Below are positions 43,460 to 53,200 of a stretch of DNA of 64,000 nucleotides, piece after piece. A model generated the notes under the pieces. The model worked only from the letters and a program-made list of their open reading frames with translations. It made no database searches and was not told the DNA's origin. The position numbers were made by a program, and so were the translations under genes. Where the stretch lies: NCBI GenBank assembly GCA_043774925.1, contig JAYVSZ010000011.1, forward strand, positions 12,985 through 76,984, given 5' to 3'. Position 1 is the stretch's first letter. Every line of letters starts with the position of its first letter. The stretch is from JAYVSZ01 sp043774925 (GTDB lineage Bacteria > Pseudomonadota > Gammaproteobacteria > Burkholderiales > Methylophilaceae).

Positions 43460-43939
43460 ATGAGCAATCAAACCACCACATCGAGTATTAGTGCCTTTCA
43501 GAAATTTTTTGTTATTTTGGGTGGGATAGTTGCACCAATCTTTATTGTTTATACGCTCACAAAATCACCAGAATTAGCGTCCGAGGCAGAGGCTAAGGTG
43601 GTTGAACGCATTAAGCCGTTGGCACTGGTTGAGGTGAGCAAGGAAACTGGCCCGCACGTGGATAAAAGTGGTGAAGAGGTGGTTAAAGCGGGCTGCTCAG
43701 CTTGCCACGCGGCTGGGGCGATGGGTTCGCCAAAGATTGGTGATAAAGGCGCTTGGGGTCCACGCATTGCACAAGGATATGAAACGCTTATAAAACACGC
43801 TTCAGAAGGTATACGCGCTATGCCAGCGCGTGGTGGTAATCCAGACCTGAGTGATGCGGAAATTGCTGGCGCGGTGGCTTTTATGGCGAATCAAGCGGGT
43901 GCTAAATTTGTTGCGCCAAAACCTGCAGCCGCAAAATAA
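43460..43939 (+). CDS. Membrane-anchored class I cytochrome c (cytochrome c5 family)
   Basis: This 159-residue protein has one N-terminal hydrophobic anchor (about 13-35), a linker, and a monoheme cytochrome domain at about 75-155. The heme motif is CSACH, followed by AAGAMGSPKIGDKGAWGPR, with a distal Met in RAMPARGGNPDLSDAEI, typical of cytochrome c5. It carries electrons in the periplasm, perhaps to the oxidase. The C-terminal tail is Lys/Pro/Ala-rich. Confidence 0.92.
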   Translation: MSNQTTTSSISAFQKFFVILGGIVAPIFIVYTLTKSPELASEAEAKVVERIKPLALVEVSKETGPHVDKSGEEVVKAGCSACHAAGAMGSPKIGDKGAWGPRIAQGYETLIKHASEGIRAMPARGGNPDLSDAEIAGAVAFMANQAGAKFVAPKPAAAK

Positions 43940-43954
43940 TCTAATATTTGCCGA

Positions 43955-44779
43955 ATGGCAACTTACGCAATAGGCGACATTCAAGGCTGCTATCATGCTT
44001 TTCAGGCCTTGTTGAGCCGCGTTCAATTTAACGCCAAGCTAGATTCTTTGTGGCTGGTGGGCGATTTAATCAATCGCGGCAGCGGTTCGCTCGAGGTGTT
44101 GCGCTGGTGCTATCAGCACCAAAATCAACTCAAAGTAGTGCTGGGAAACCACGATTTGCATGCGCTTGCCGTTGCGCACGGCATTAAGCCTGCGCACAAA
44201 GGAGATACGCTGCAAGCCTTGCTGGATGCGCCTGACAGCGATATGCTATTTTCATGGTTGCGTCATCAACCATTGCTAATTTATAACGAAGAATACACGA
44301 TGGTGCATGCTGGCTTGCTACCGCAATGGCATTTGACCGATGCGATGATGCATGCGCGCGAAGTTGAATCTGCCTTGCAAGGCACAAATTACCAAGCATT
44401 TTTGCACGGCATGTATGGTAATACGCCTAACGCTTGGCACGATGATTTAGTCGGAATGGCGCGTTTACGCGTGATTACCAATACGATGACGCGGATGCGC
44501 ATTTGTACGCCAGAAGGTGCGCTGGAGTTTGATTTTAAAGGCGAGCTAGACGATATTCCGCATGGCTACTTGCCTTGGTTTGATGTGGCTTCAAGAAAAT
44601 CACATGCGGCAAACATTATCTGCGGGCATTGGTCGGCGCTGGGCTTGCAGCAGCGCGAGAATATTCACGCCTTGGATACGGGCTGTTTATGGGGCGGAAA
44701 GTTAACCGCGATGTGTTTAGAAACCAAGGCCATCACACAAGCGCCTTCGGATGCAAAAGATAATCCTTTAAAGCTTTAA
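43955..44779 (+). CDS. apaH: Symmetrical bis(5'-nucleosyl)-tetraphosphatase
   Basis: This 274-residue metallophosphoesterase has AIGDIQGCYHAFQALL, WLVGDLINRGSGSLEVLRW, VLGNHDLHALA and HAGLLPQW, the four metal-binding and catalytic blocks. It splits Ap4A to two ADP. Length matches E. coli ApaH. Its end overlaps the convergent acyltransferase by 12 bases. Confidence 0.95.
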   Translation: MATYAIGDIQGCYHAFQALLSRVQFNAKLDSLWLVGDLINRGSGSLEVLRWCYQHQNQLKVVLGNHDLHALAVAHGIKPAHKGDTLQALLDAPDSDMLFSWLRHQPLLIYNEEYTMVHAGLLPQWHLTDAMMHAREVESALQGTNYQAFLHGMYGNTPNAWHDDLVGMARLRVITNTMTRMRICTPEGALEFDFKGELDDIPHGYLPWFDVASRKSHAANIICGHWSALGLQQRENIHALDTGCLWGGKLTAMCLETKAITQAPSDAKDNPLKL

Positions 44780-45547
44780 ATGCGTTGAAATTGCGCTAAA
44801 CGCCGCCTCGGCGAGCGCTTGTCTATTGGCTCCCAGAGCAGGTGAGGGTGCAGGTATGGGCGTTAAAAAGTGTAATTCAACCACTGGATTTTTTTGTTTT
44901 AAAATATTCAGCATCGATTCGCCCATCGTTGTATCGCCCGCATAAGCCACTTGTGTATTCACACCCCCATTTGGAAGCGGATAACGAATGGCCACTGGCC
45001 ACACATTTGAGTTTGCGCTAATGGCGGCTTGCACAATGCTACTTTTAAATTTGAGAATGTGCGTACCATCTGTAGTGGTACCTTCGGGGAAAAATCCAAC
45101 ATTCTCGCCGTTTTGCAGGCTTTGTGTGGCCATTTCAACAATACGTAGCGCATCTTTTCTGCGACTTCTATCGATAAATAGCGTGCCAGATTTCTTGACC
45201 AAATAGCCAAAAACTGGCCAGCTACTGACCTCAGATTTTGCAATGAATCTCAGTGGAATGATGCTATTGATGGCGTGAATATCTGTCCAAGAGATGTGAT
45301 TCGCCACAAACATGGTGGCCTGCGTGGTGGAGAGTGGTAATTGGCCAGGCGTGATCACTTTAATGTTAAAACAGTGGAGCAAGCCTTTGCACCACCATCG
45401 GGTGAGACTAAGTTTTTTTGCTCGACCGATAAATGGCCAAAAAGCGCCTGCAATGGCCAAGCCCATTAAAATGTGCAGCAATAAGTGGGCGCTGCGGTAG
45501 GTGCGGGTGAGTAGGTTGGTGTGGGGCATTGTTCGCGATGCGCTCAT
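44768..45547 (-). CDS. 1-acyl-sn-glycerol-3-phosphate acyltransferase family protein (PlsC-like)
   Basis: This protein of about 259 residues, from the Met at 45547 (the frame extends to 45595), has an N-terminal hydrophobic segment and the acyltransferase motifs NHISWTDIHAI (HX4D), FIDRSRRKDALR, and VGFFPEGTTTDGTHILKFKSS. It acylates lysophosphatidate or a related lipid at the inner membrane. Near its C-terminus the text PAPSPALGANRQALAEAA contains an LGAN stretch, part of the dispersed coding repeat. No obvious ribosome binding site precedes any candidate start, so the N-terminus is uncertain. Confidence 0.9.
   Translation of the reverse strand: MSASRTMPHTNLLTRTYRSAHLLLHILMGLAIAGAFWPFIGRAKKLSLTRWWCKGLLHCFNIKVITPGQLPLSTTQATMFVANHISWTDIHAINSIIPLRFIAKSEVSSWPVFGYLVKKSGTLFIDRSRRKDALRIVEMATQSLQNGENVGFFPEGTTTDGTHILKFKSSIVQAAISANSNVWPVAIRYPLPNGGVNTQVAYAGDTTMGESMLNILKQKNPVVELHFLTPIPAPSPALGANRQALAEAAFSAISTHLKL
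44813..44848 (-). repeat. LGAN-type dispersed coding repeat, copy in the acyltransferase gene
   Basis: The coding strand has GCTCTGGGAGCCAATAG followed by a partly matching stretch. It is identical over 11 bases to the queA copy at its 5' end and agrees at 27 of 36 overall. Confidence 0.45.
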
Positions 45548-45593
45548 GTTTAAAACGTACAATAGCAGTAAGCGGATGCCTGGGCAACCGCGC

Positions 45594-45624
45594 AAAAAAA
45601 TAGGCGCTCATAAGCGCCTATTTT
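45594..45624. terminator. Rho-independent terminator, bidirectional
   Basis: A 12-bp stem (AAAATAGGCGCT/AGCGCCTATTTT) with loop CATA. On the minus strand the arm ends in a run of seven T. It terminates the SlyB-like gene before the acyltransferase. Confidence 0.85.
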
Positions 45625-45642
45625 AAAGCTTAAAGAAACGCC

Positions 45643-46095
45643 TTAATGTGTCACGCGCGAAGTCTCGCCATTTTCCACAATACGTACTTTATCGCCTGCA
45701 TGAAACTGTTCATCCGCCTCTTGCACAATCGCAATCATGCTGCCGCCATCAAGCTTCACGGTAATTTCTAGTGCATCTTTACGCGTTACGCCTTCTTCAA
45801 TTGCCGAGCCAGCAATGCCGCCAGCAACCGCGCCAATGACCGCAGCAATGGTGCTGCCAGCGCCATGACCAATTGAACCGCCAGCAACACCGCCCACAAC
45901 GCCACCTGCAACGGTGCCGATAGGTGTTTTTGTGCCTTCAAGCTTAACCGAACGTACACTTTCTACCACGCCCATTTTTACAGTTTGTACTTTACGCGCG
46001 TCATCGCGGCTGTAAACGCTGCCAGAATTTGAGCTGGCGCATGCCGCAACCAACACAGATAATGCTGCCACTAATAATAATTTTGATGCTTTCAT
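45643..46095 (-). CDS. Glycine-zipper outer membrane lipoprotein (SlyB/PcpA-like)
   Basis: This 150-residue protein has a lipoprotein signal with lipobox VAACASS (Cys about residue 19), then a glycine-zipper region at about 60-105 (VAGGVVGGVAGGSIGHGAGS, AAVIGAVAGGIAGSAIEE), then a small beta-rich domain (LEITVKLDGGSMIAIVQEAD). It belongs to the SlyB/17-kDa antigen group that supports outer membrane integrity. It follows the PfkB kinase by 12 bp. Confidence 0.9.
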   Translation of the reverse strand: MKASKLLLVAALSVLVAACASSNSGSVYSRDDARKVQTVKMGVVESVRSVKLEGTKTPIGTVAGGVVGGVAGGSIGHGAGSTIAAVIGAVAGGIAGSAIEEGVTRKDALEITVKLDGGSMIAIVQEADEQFHAGDKVRIVENGETSRVTH

Positions 46096-46107
46096 TTTCT
46101 TTCCCTT

Positions 46108-47061
46108 TTAAGTTAACTTTTCTCGCTGTTTCACTTGTTCGACCAATGCAGCCGCATAAACGTTCTCAATTTCTTCGCGCGTTGGCTTGTGGTTTTGTCC
46201 GCCACGGCTAGCGATTTTAATTGCGCCCATGGTAGAAGCCAGCCTGCCGCACGTGACCCAATCCCAGCCTTGCGCAATGCCGTATAACAAGCCTGCACGG
46301 TAAGCATCACCGCAACCTGTCGGGTCAACCAGCGTTTCTGCCTTAACGCACGGAATCTCAAAACGTTGACCGTCGGCGTAAATGTGTGAACCTTGCCCGC
46401 CTAAAGTCACGATAAGTGCTTTCACTTTTTTGGCGATTTGCTCAAGTGTTAGGCCAGTTTTATCTTGCAGCACTTGCGCTTCGTAGTCATTTACCGCCAA
46501 GTAAGTCGCCATTTCAATAAAATGCAAAAGCTCTTCGCCGTTAAACATCGGCAAGCCCTGACCTGGATCGAACATCATTGGAATGCCTGCATCAAAACAC
46601 TCTTTTGCGTGTTGAAACATACCATCACGGCCATCTGGCGCGATAATTGCGAGCGTTACCTCTTTTGCGTTATTCACGCTATTTTGATGCGATTCCACCA
46701 TCGCACCTGGGTGGAACGCAGTGATTTGGTTATCGTCCAAATCGGTGGTAATAAACGCCTGCGCGGTAAAACTATTCGCGATTTCTTTAATATGCTTGGT
46801 GCTTAAATTGTTTTGGTTTAACCACTTAGTGTAGGTTGAAAAATCCTCACCCACCGTCGCCATAATCAATGGCTGGCCTTCTAGTAGCTGCAAATTGTAG
46901 GCGATATTGCCTGCGGTGCCACCAAATTCGCGGCGCATCTCGGGCACATAAAACGCCACACTCAACTTGTGAATTTGGTCGGGCAGAATGTGATTTTTGA
47001 ATTGATCTTGAAACACCATAATGGTGTCAAAAGCGAGCGAGCCGCAAATGAGCGTGTGCAT
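46108..47061 (-). CDS. PfkB-family carbohydrate kinase (adenosine kinase-like)
   Basis: This 317-residue protein has the PfkB N-terminal motif EFGGTAGNIAYNLQLLEGQP and the C-terminal ATP-binding and anion-hole motif DPTGCGDAYRAGLLYG, with catalytic Asp. The RREFGGTAGN start and overall order recall bacterial adenosine kinases rather than fructokinase. It phosphorylates a sugar or nucleoside hydroxyl with ATP. The exact substrate cannot be told from sequence alone. Confidence 0.88.
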   Translation of the reverse strand: MHTLICGSLAFDTIMVFQDQFKNHILPDQIHKLSVAFYVPEMRREFGGTAGNIAYNLQLLEGQPLIMATVGEDFSTYTKWLNQNNLSTKHIKEIANSFTAQAFITTDLDDNQITAFHPGAMVESHQNSVNNAKEVTLAIIAPDGRDGMFQHAKECFDAGIPMMFDPGQGLPMFNGEELLHFIEMATYLAVNDYEAQVLQDKTGLTLEQIAKKVKALIVTLGGQGSHIYADGQRFEIPCVKAETLVDPTGCGDAYRAGLLYGIAQGWDWVTCGRLASTMGAIKIASRGGQNHKPTREEIENVYAAALVEQVKQREKLT

Positions 47062-47135
47062 GGAATGAGCCGTTTTTAGGTTAAAACGACATTATCTTTT
47101 AGCTGGCAGGTGAAAGGCAAGCTAAAGTGTTTGAT

Positions 47136-47693
47136 TTAGTTTTTTGCTGCGCCGTCGATAAGAATTTTAGCCGCTTTTTTTGCGTATTTCATCGCGCCAG
47201 AGCCGCGTTTCATTTGCTCGGCTTGCACAGCACCTTCAAATAGCAGTGAAAGTTGCAAAGCCAAGCCGTCACTATCTTTAATATTAGCATCGGCCGCTAA
47301 TTGACCAATAAATTGCCTGAATTCACGTGATTGTTTGGAAGAGAGTTGATGAATCGGATTTTCTTCGTTCGGAAACTCGGCCGATGCTTTGATAAAGCCC
47401 ATACCGGTAAAGCTGGGCGAAGTGATCCATTCTTCAATAAAATCAAATAATTGTTGAATTTTTTCGCTAGGCTTTTTGCTATTGAGTTTACTGTCTAGCC
47501 AGCTTTGAAAGTCTTGCTGGCTTTTATTTAGCACTTCTAGAATTAAAGTTTCTTTAGAATCAAAGTACTTGTAAAGCGTCATTTTAGTCGTGCCCGCAAC
47601 TGCGACAATGGTATCAACCCCAGTCGAGTTAATACCGCGCGTCTGAAATAAGTCCGTCGCAGTATCTAAAATTTTATCTCTAAGCACACTCAT
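47136..47693 (-). CDS. TetR/AcrR family transcriptional regulator
   Basis: This 185-residue protein has an N-terminal HTH (about 8-50: ATDLFQTRGINSTGVDTIV, AGTTKMTLYKYFDSKETLI) and a C-terminal ligand-binding domain (LFDFIEEWITSPSFTGMGFIKASAEF in parts). It is divergent from the MxaD-like gene, and a 17-bp palindrome between the two is its likely operator. The inducer is unknown. Confidence 0.92.
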   Translation of the reverse strand: MSVLRDKILDTATDLFQTRGINSTGVDTIVAVAGTTKMTLYKYFDSKETLILEVLNKSQQDFQSWLDSKLNSKKPSEKIQQLFDFIEEWITSPSFTGMGFIKASAEFPNEENPIHQLSSKQSREFRQFIGQLAADANIKDSDGLALQLSLLFEGAVQAEQMKRGSGAMKYAKKAAKILIDGAAKN

Positions 47694-47837
47694 ACAAATG
47701 AGTATAACATGAGATTTTTAAACTTTAAAACAAATATACTGCCAAGTAGATTTTATAAACCATATTAAAAGCTAATACCCTATATTAATTGAAATTATTA
47801 GTTTACTTTTGAATAAATCTACTATAAAGTATACAGA

Positions 47838-47854
47838 ACGGTATACACTACCGT
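47838..47854. promoter_or_regulatory. Probable TetR operator
   Basis: ACGGTA-TACAC-TACCGT, a perfect 6-bp inverted repeat, preceded by a partly overlapping GTATAC repeat. It lies in the 197-bp divergent region, 37 bp before the MxaD-like ATG, where binding would block transcription. Confidence 0.65.
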
Positions 47855-47890
47855 CCTTCATCCCAGCGTTGTAAATAATTGGAGACTAAT

Positions 47891-48394
47891 ATGAAAAAGT
47901 TTTTATTAATGTTGTCATTTGCAGTATTAGGTTTTACTGGTCAAGCACAAGCAAATCACGAAATTCACGTTAAAAAATCTGTAATTATTAATGCACCAGC
48001 TTACAGAGTATGGGCAAAAATAGCTGATTTTGGCGATTTAGGCGCATGGCATCCAGCTGTTGCTAAAACAGAAATCGTAGAAGGCACAGATAACGTTAAA
48101 GGCGCAAAACGCGTATTAACTTTGCAAGATGGCGGCAAAATTAACGAAACATTAACTGCATACAACGCTAAAAAAAGAACCATGAGCTACATGATTACAG
48201 AAAGCGTATTGCCAGTAGAAGCTTACAGCGCAACGCTTAAAGTAAAAGCGGCTGGCAAAGGCAAAAGCGTGGTGACTTGGGTGGCTAAGTTTAAAGCCAA
48301 AGCTCCTGCCGATGACAAAACTGCAGAAGATACGATTAATGGCGTGTTTGACGGTGGCTTAACTAATTTGAAAAAGACACAAGAAGCCATGTAG
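47891..48394 (+). CDS. Exported SRPBCC-family protein, MxaD-like
   Basis: The ATG at 47891 follows GGAG by six bases. The 167-residue protein has a signal peptide (about 1-22, ending AQA) and an SRPBCC/Polyketide_cyc2-like domain: VIINAPAYRVWAKIADFGDL, WHPAVAKTEIVEGTDN, and RVLTLQDGGKINETL. These blocks match MxaD-like proteins of methylotrophs, which act in the periplasm near methanol dehydrogenase, although no mxa or xox gene is in the window. Probably repressed by the divergent TetR. Confidence 0.82.
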   Translation: MKKFLLMLSFAVLGFTGQAQANHEIHVKKSVIINAPAYRVWAKIADFGDLGAWHPAVAKTEIVEGTDNVKGAKRVLTLQDGGKINETLTAYNAKKRTMSYMITESVLPVEAYSATLKVKAAGKGKSVVTWVAKFKAKAPADDKTAEDTINGVFDGGLTNLKKTQEAM

Positions 48395-48420
48395 TAGGAT
48401 TTGGCGCTTTGAATTAAACC

Positions 48421-48449
48421 AAAAAAACTGACTTAGGTCAGTTTTTTTT
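48421..48449. terminator. Rho-independent terminator, bidirectional
   Basis: Seven A, stem CTGAC/GTCAG with loop TTAG, then eight T. It lies between the convergent MxaD-like and TetR-C-like genes. Confidence 0.88.
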
Positions 48450-48459
48450 CGACTGAAGC

Positions 48460-49230
48460 TTAATCCTTAGAGTTTGCCATCAACATTGGCGAGTAATTGC
48501 AGCGCACCTTTTGCAGTAACTCGCGCACCAATTTTTGGTCAGCAGGATTTGTGGAAATTTGGCCGGCTACAATGTTCTCAAAATAAATTTTCTTATAAGA
48601 ATCAGGAAGTTGTATCGCTTCTGGCAGTTGGCAACTGCCTTTGCGCATCAGGTCGATTTGCGCAAACAGTGCCATCGTATCTTCTGGATTTGCAATGAGT
48701 GCAACTTCGGTCGCGCGCTTGCCTGCTAAAGCCAAATGTGGCGCATGTGTTTGGTGATGTTGATGCAGGACAAACAAACCACCAGCAACCACTATTGCGC
48801 CTAAAAAACTGGCAGCGATGGCGTAAGCGGAGAATTTTCTAATGTGGAATTCTGTTTTGGTTTGTGCGGCAACTAATGCTTGCGCGGCGCTTTTTGCATG
48901 TTTAAGTGCATCGCCAGCACCCGCACGGATATTGGCTGCCAGCCTTGCTTGTATTTTTTCATTACAGGCCGAAAGCGCCATAAAATATAGCTGGGATGAT
49001 AACATTTCTGGGTGTGCGGCTCCTGCTTTGGCGGCTTCTAAACTCAGGTAATTTTGTAGTACATGATTGTGGCTATCCGTCGCAATTTGTACTTCTAAGT
49101 TTAAATCATTTACGCCTGGCGCATCGGCCCAATCGTCTAAAATGTCAAACAGGCTGAGCAGGCGCGCTTGCGGCGTTTTACCTGATTTTTTCAGCATGTG
49201 AATCAGCCAGTCGGAGTTTAGAATGTCCAT
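48460..49230 (-). CDS. Membrane protein with TetR ligand-domain-like N-terminus, no HTH; function unknown
   Basis: From the Met at 49230 the protein has 256 residues; an in-frame TTG at 49248 adds six. The first ~95 residues (ARLLSLFDILDDWADAPGVN, a middle segment, then AAKAGAAHPEMLSSQLYFM) follow the pattern of TetR C-terminal ligand-binding domains, including the L-x-x-LFD and GA-x-x-PE-x-L blocks. No DNA-binding helix-turn-helix precedes it. A transmembrane helix at about 138-160 is followed by a soluble part ending in KVRCNYSPML. I do not recognise the C-terminal part. It lies 22 bp after hemJ. Confidence 0.55.
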   Translation of the reverse strand: MDILNSDWLIHMLKKSGKTPQARLLSLFDILDDWADAPGVNDLNLEVQIATDSHNHVLQNYLSLEAAKAGAAHPEMLSSQLYFMALSACNEKIQARLAANIRAGAGDALKHAKSAAQALVAAQTKTEFHIRKFSAYAIAASFLGAIVVAGGLFVLHQHHQTHAPHLALAGKRATEVALIANPEDTMALFAQIDLMRKGSCQLPEAIQLPDSYKKIYFENIVAGQISTNPADQKLVRELLQKVRCNYSPMLMANSKD

Positions 49231-49252
49231 GGATATTGAAGAGCGCAACGTT

Positions 49253-49663
49253 TTAAAAAGGTTTTACCACAACCAAAATCACAACAATTAATAGTGCGAT
49301 GACTGGAATTTCGTTAAACCAGCGATACCACACGTGGCTGCGTGCGTTTTTGCCAGCTGCAAAGTCACGCATAATTTTACCGCAATATAGATGATACACC
49401 ACTAAGCCAAGCACCAAGGCCAGCTTGGCATGCAACCAGCCGCCAGAAATGTGAAAGCCAAGCCATAGCCACAAACCAAAAATCAGCGCCAGAATAGCCA
49501 AAGGCATCATAAATTTGTACAGTTTCTGTTCCATCAGCATCAGTCTGGCAAGCGCGTCTTTATTGGCTTCCATGGCATGATTCACAAATAAACGTGGCAA
49601 ATAAAATAAGCCCGCAAACCAGCTAGTGACGAAAATAATATGAAATGCCTTAACCCACAACAT
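49253..49663 (-). CDS. CopD-family membrane protein, probable HemJ-type protoporphyrinogen oxidase
   Basis: This 136-residue protein has four predicted transmembrane helices. It starts LWVKAFHIIFVTSWFAGLFYLPRLFVNH (in parts KAFHIIFVTSWFAGL and FYLPRLFVNHA), the HemJ/UPF0093 signature with the conserved His of helix 1. Further blocks are LHAKLALVLGLVVYH and RWFNEIPVIALLIVVI. HemJ oxidises protoporphyrinogen IX using a membrane electron acceptor. It shares one base with the tlpA-type stop (TGATG). Confidence 0.87.
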   Translation of the reverse strand: MLWVKAFHIIFVTSWFAGLFYLPRLFVNHAMEANKDALARLMLMEQKLYKFMMPLAILALIFGLWLWLGFHISGGWLHAKLALVLGLVVYHLYCGKIMRDFAAGKNARSHVWYRWFNEIPVIALLIVVILVVVKPF

Positions 49664-50160
49664 CAGCCGAGCTCTCTATCAAGGGTCGCGCGCAATTTTT
49701 CGAAATCTAAAATGCCGATTGTGTGGTCTAAACGTTCGCCTTGTTTATTAAACAAAAAAGCGGTGGGCGTGGCGTTGATACCGCCAAATGTTTGTGACGC
49801 TTCACTAAAGCCATCATGCATTACGGGGAAAGGCAGCGCTTTTTGCGTGACGTAATTTAGCAGCTGCGCGGGCGGATCGTAAGGCATCGCCACAGCAATC
49901 ACCTCAAAACCTTTGGATTTGTAGGTGTTGTAAGTGCTAATTAATTCTGGCATTTCTTTGTTGCAACTGCGGCAATCGGTCGCCCAAAAGCTCACCAACA
50001 CCACCTTGCCTTTGAGCGAAGCCATGCTAATTTTCTCGCCCTTTATGGTCGTAAAAGTCATCTCTGGCGCAGCTGGCTTATGCAGCAAGCTAAAAGCAAG
50101 CACAGCAAGCAGGCACAGCAGACCGAGTGGAGCTAAAAATTTCTTAATTTGCGCAGTCAT
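49663..50160 (-). CDS. TlpA-family thioredoxin-like protein
   Basis: This 165-residue protein has an N-terminal membrane anchor (about 9-27) and a periplasmic thioredoxin-like domain. The active site is FWATDCRSCNKEMPEL (CRSC), and the cis-Pro region is NATPTAFLFNKQGERLDHTIG. It probably reduces disulfides, for example of apocytochromes. It is divergent from the large FAD/Fe-S gene and coupled to hemJ. Confidence 0.9.
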   Translation of the reverse strand: MTAQIKKFLAPLGLLCLLAVLAFSLLHKPAAPEMTFTTIKGEKISMASLKGKVVLVSFWATDCRSCNKEMPELISTYNTYKSKGFEVIAVAMPYDPPAQLLNYVTQKALPFPVMHDGFSEASQTFGGINATPTAFLFNKQGERLDHTIGILDFEKLRATLDRELG

Positions 50161-50254
50161 CCGTGTAATTTTACGCTAATAACCACAAAACGTTTAGCGT
50201 TAATTGCCGCGCTAGCGCATGATATAATTCGCTTTTATTTACAATAGTTACTCA

Positions 50255-53200
50255 ATGAACGCACCCATTCCAGCCGAACTTTTGCAAGCCGAAACTAATC
50301 CCGCCACGCGCCTGCGCGAAATTCCTTATAACTATACTTCTTTCTCGGACCGCGAAATCGTTATTCGTTTTTTGGGTGAGGAAATTTGGGAGATTTTGAA
50401 TGCGCTACGCGATGAGCGTAAGACTGGTCGCAGCGCGCGTATGTTGTTCGAAGTGCTGGGCGATATTTGGGTAGTTTCGCGCAATCCGTATCTGCAAGAT
50501 GATTTGCTGGAAAACCCAAAACGTCGGAAAGCCTTAATTGATGCGCTTCACCATCGTATTGATGCGATTGATGAACGCAGTGGCGAGAATGAAAAAGTAC
50601 AAAAATTAGTGACAGCAGCAACGCAAGCCGTGGAGAAGTTTGCTGAGGATTTCCGCCAAACTTACGATTTACGCAAAAAAGCACTGAGCAAATTTAACAA
50701 AATTACACGCAAAGATAATATTCAGTTTGACGGTTTGGCACGTGTTTCCCATGTGACAGATGCGACCGACTGGCGCGTGGAATATCCGTTTGTGGTGCTG
50801 AATCCCGATACGGAAATTGAAATTGCCGCACTGGTAAAAGCCTGTATCGAACTTGGCTTGACGGTGATTCCGCGCGGAGGTGGTACTGGCTACACAGGCG
50901 GTGCAATTCCGCTTACGCCGCTTTCTGCGGTAATTAATACAGAAAAACTCGACCAACATACTGGCGTGCAAATGCGCACGCTACCGGGCGTTTCGCGCCA
51001 AGTAGCAACGATTGAATGCGGCGCCGGCGTAGTGACTAGGCGCGCCATGGAAGCGGCTTCTGACGCAGGTTTGGAATTTGCTTGCGACCCGACGAGTGCT
51101 GATGCGTGTTGTATCGGCGGCAACGTCGCCATGAACGCGGGCGGCAAAAAAGCCGTGCTGTGGGGCACTGCGCTAGATAACCTCGCCTCATGGCGCATGG
51201 TCACCCCCGATGCCACTTGGTTAGAAGTTGAGCGCTTAGACCACAACTTAGGCAAAATCCATGACATTGCTATTGCGCGCTTCAAAGTCAGTCGCTACGA
51301 CATAGACATGAAAACGCTGCTAGCAGAGCCTGAAATTTTAGAGATTTCTGGTCCGAGTTTCCGCAAAGTGGGTTTGGGTAAAGATGTTACCGATAAATTT
51401 TTAAGCGGTTTGCCTGGCATACAAAAGGAAGGTTGTGATGGTCTCATTACTAGCGCCACCTTCATTCTGCACCGCATGCCTAAACATGTGCGCACCATTG
51501 CGCTGGAGTTTTTTGGCAATGTGTCGCACGCTGTGCCCGCAATTGTCGAGATTAAAGATTATCTCGATGCAACGGCAAAGAAACATACCGCGGTCATTAT
51601 GGCTGGCCTCGAGCACATGGACGAGCGCTACATCAAGGCCGTCGGCTACGCAACTAAGGCGGCGCGTCAGCAACGCCCGAAAATGGTGCTGATTGCAGAT
51701 ATTGCCTCGGATGATGAAAATGCGGTTGGCGAGGTCGCTTCGGCCATGGTGCGCATGTGTAACGCGCGCGATGGCGAAGGTTTTATTGCCGTTTCTGTTG
51801 AAGCGCGTAAAAAATTCTGGCTGGATAGGGCGCGTACTGCGTCCATTGCCAAGCACACCAACGCCTTTAAAATTAACGAAGATGTGGTCATTCCATTGCC
51901 GCGTTTGGGTGATTACTCAGACGGCATCGAGCGCATTAATATAGAGCTTTCGATTAACAACAAACTTAAATTGTTAGGCGCTTTGCAAGCGTTTTTGAAG
52001 GGCGATTTACCGCTGCAGGCCGATGACGAAGGCAATACTGATGCCGCGGCTGTGCGCGCTAAGCAAGAAATGGCGCTACAGTTAATCAACGATTTGCGTG
52101 CGCGTTGGAGTTTGATACTTAGCTCGCTAGACGCACCAGTAAGCGTTTTGGGCGAGGCTGCAAAAGCGCTCAGCAAATATGAAAACGTATTTCGTGCCGT
52201 GCAGTCTTACGATTTGCGCGTGTCTTGGAAGCGCGAACTTAAGCGCCCGCTAGAAGAGATTTTCGCGGGGCGCGAGTATCAAAAAATCCTCAATGAATGT
52301 GACGCAATTCATAAAAAAGTGCTGAAAAGCCGCGTATTTATTGCCTTGCACATGCATGCCGGCGATGGCAATGTGCATACGAATATTCCTGTAAATTCTG
52401 ACGATTACGTCATGATGCACGACGCGCATACTGCGGTGGCGCGCGTGATGGCGCTGGCCAAGGGCTTAGATGGCGTGATTTCTGGCGAGCACGGCATTGG
52501 TATCACCAAAATGGAGTTTTTGGATCAAAGCACGATTGACGCCTTTACTCACTATAAAAATAAAGTGGATCCAAATGGGCACTTTAATAAGGGTAAGTTA
52601 CTCGCGGGTTCTGGGCTTGAAAACGCCTATACACCAAGCTTTGGCTTGCTGGAGCAAGAATCCATCATCATGGAGGAATCGGCCATTGGCGAGATTGCGG
52701 ATGATATAAGTGACTGTTTGCGTTGCGGAAAATGTAAGCCAGTGTGTACCACGCATGTGCCGCGCGCCAATTTGTTGTATTCGCCTCGCAATAAAATTTT
52801 AGCAACGTCTTTGCTGATTGAAGCTTTCTTGTACGAGGAGCAGACGCGGCGCGGCATTTCACTTAAACATTTCGATGAGTTTAACGACGTGGCCGATCAT
52901 TGTACGGTGTGTCACCGCTGCGAAAAACCTTGTCCAGTCGATATTGATTTTGGTGATGTTTCTATCAAAATGCGTAATTTTTTACGCGAGCAAGGCAAAA
53001 AGAAATTCAACCCAGGTACGGCGGCAGGCATGTTGTTCTTGAATGCCAAAGATCCAGCCACCATCAAAATGCTACGTGCGGTGATGGTTGGTTTTGGCTA
53101 TAGGGCACAGAATTTTGCATATACTTTGGCGAAAAAATTCGGCATGCTGAAGGACAAAATTCGTCCGCCAGCCACGGTTGGTAAGCCGGAAATTAAGGCG

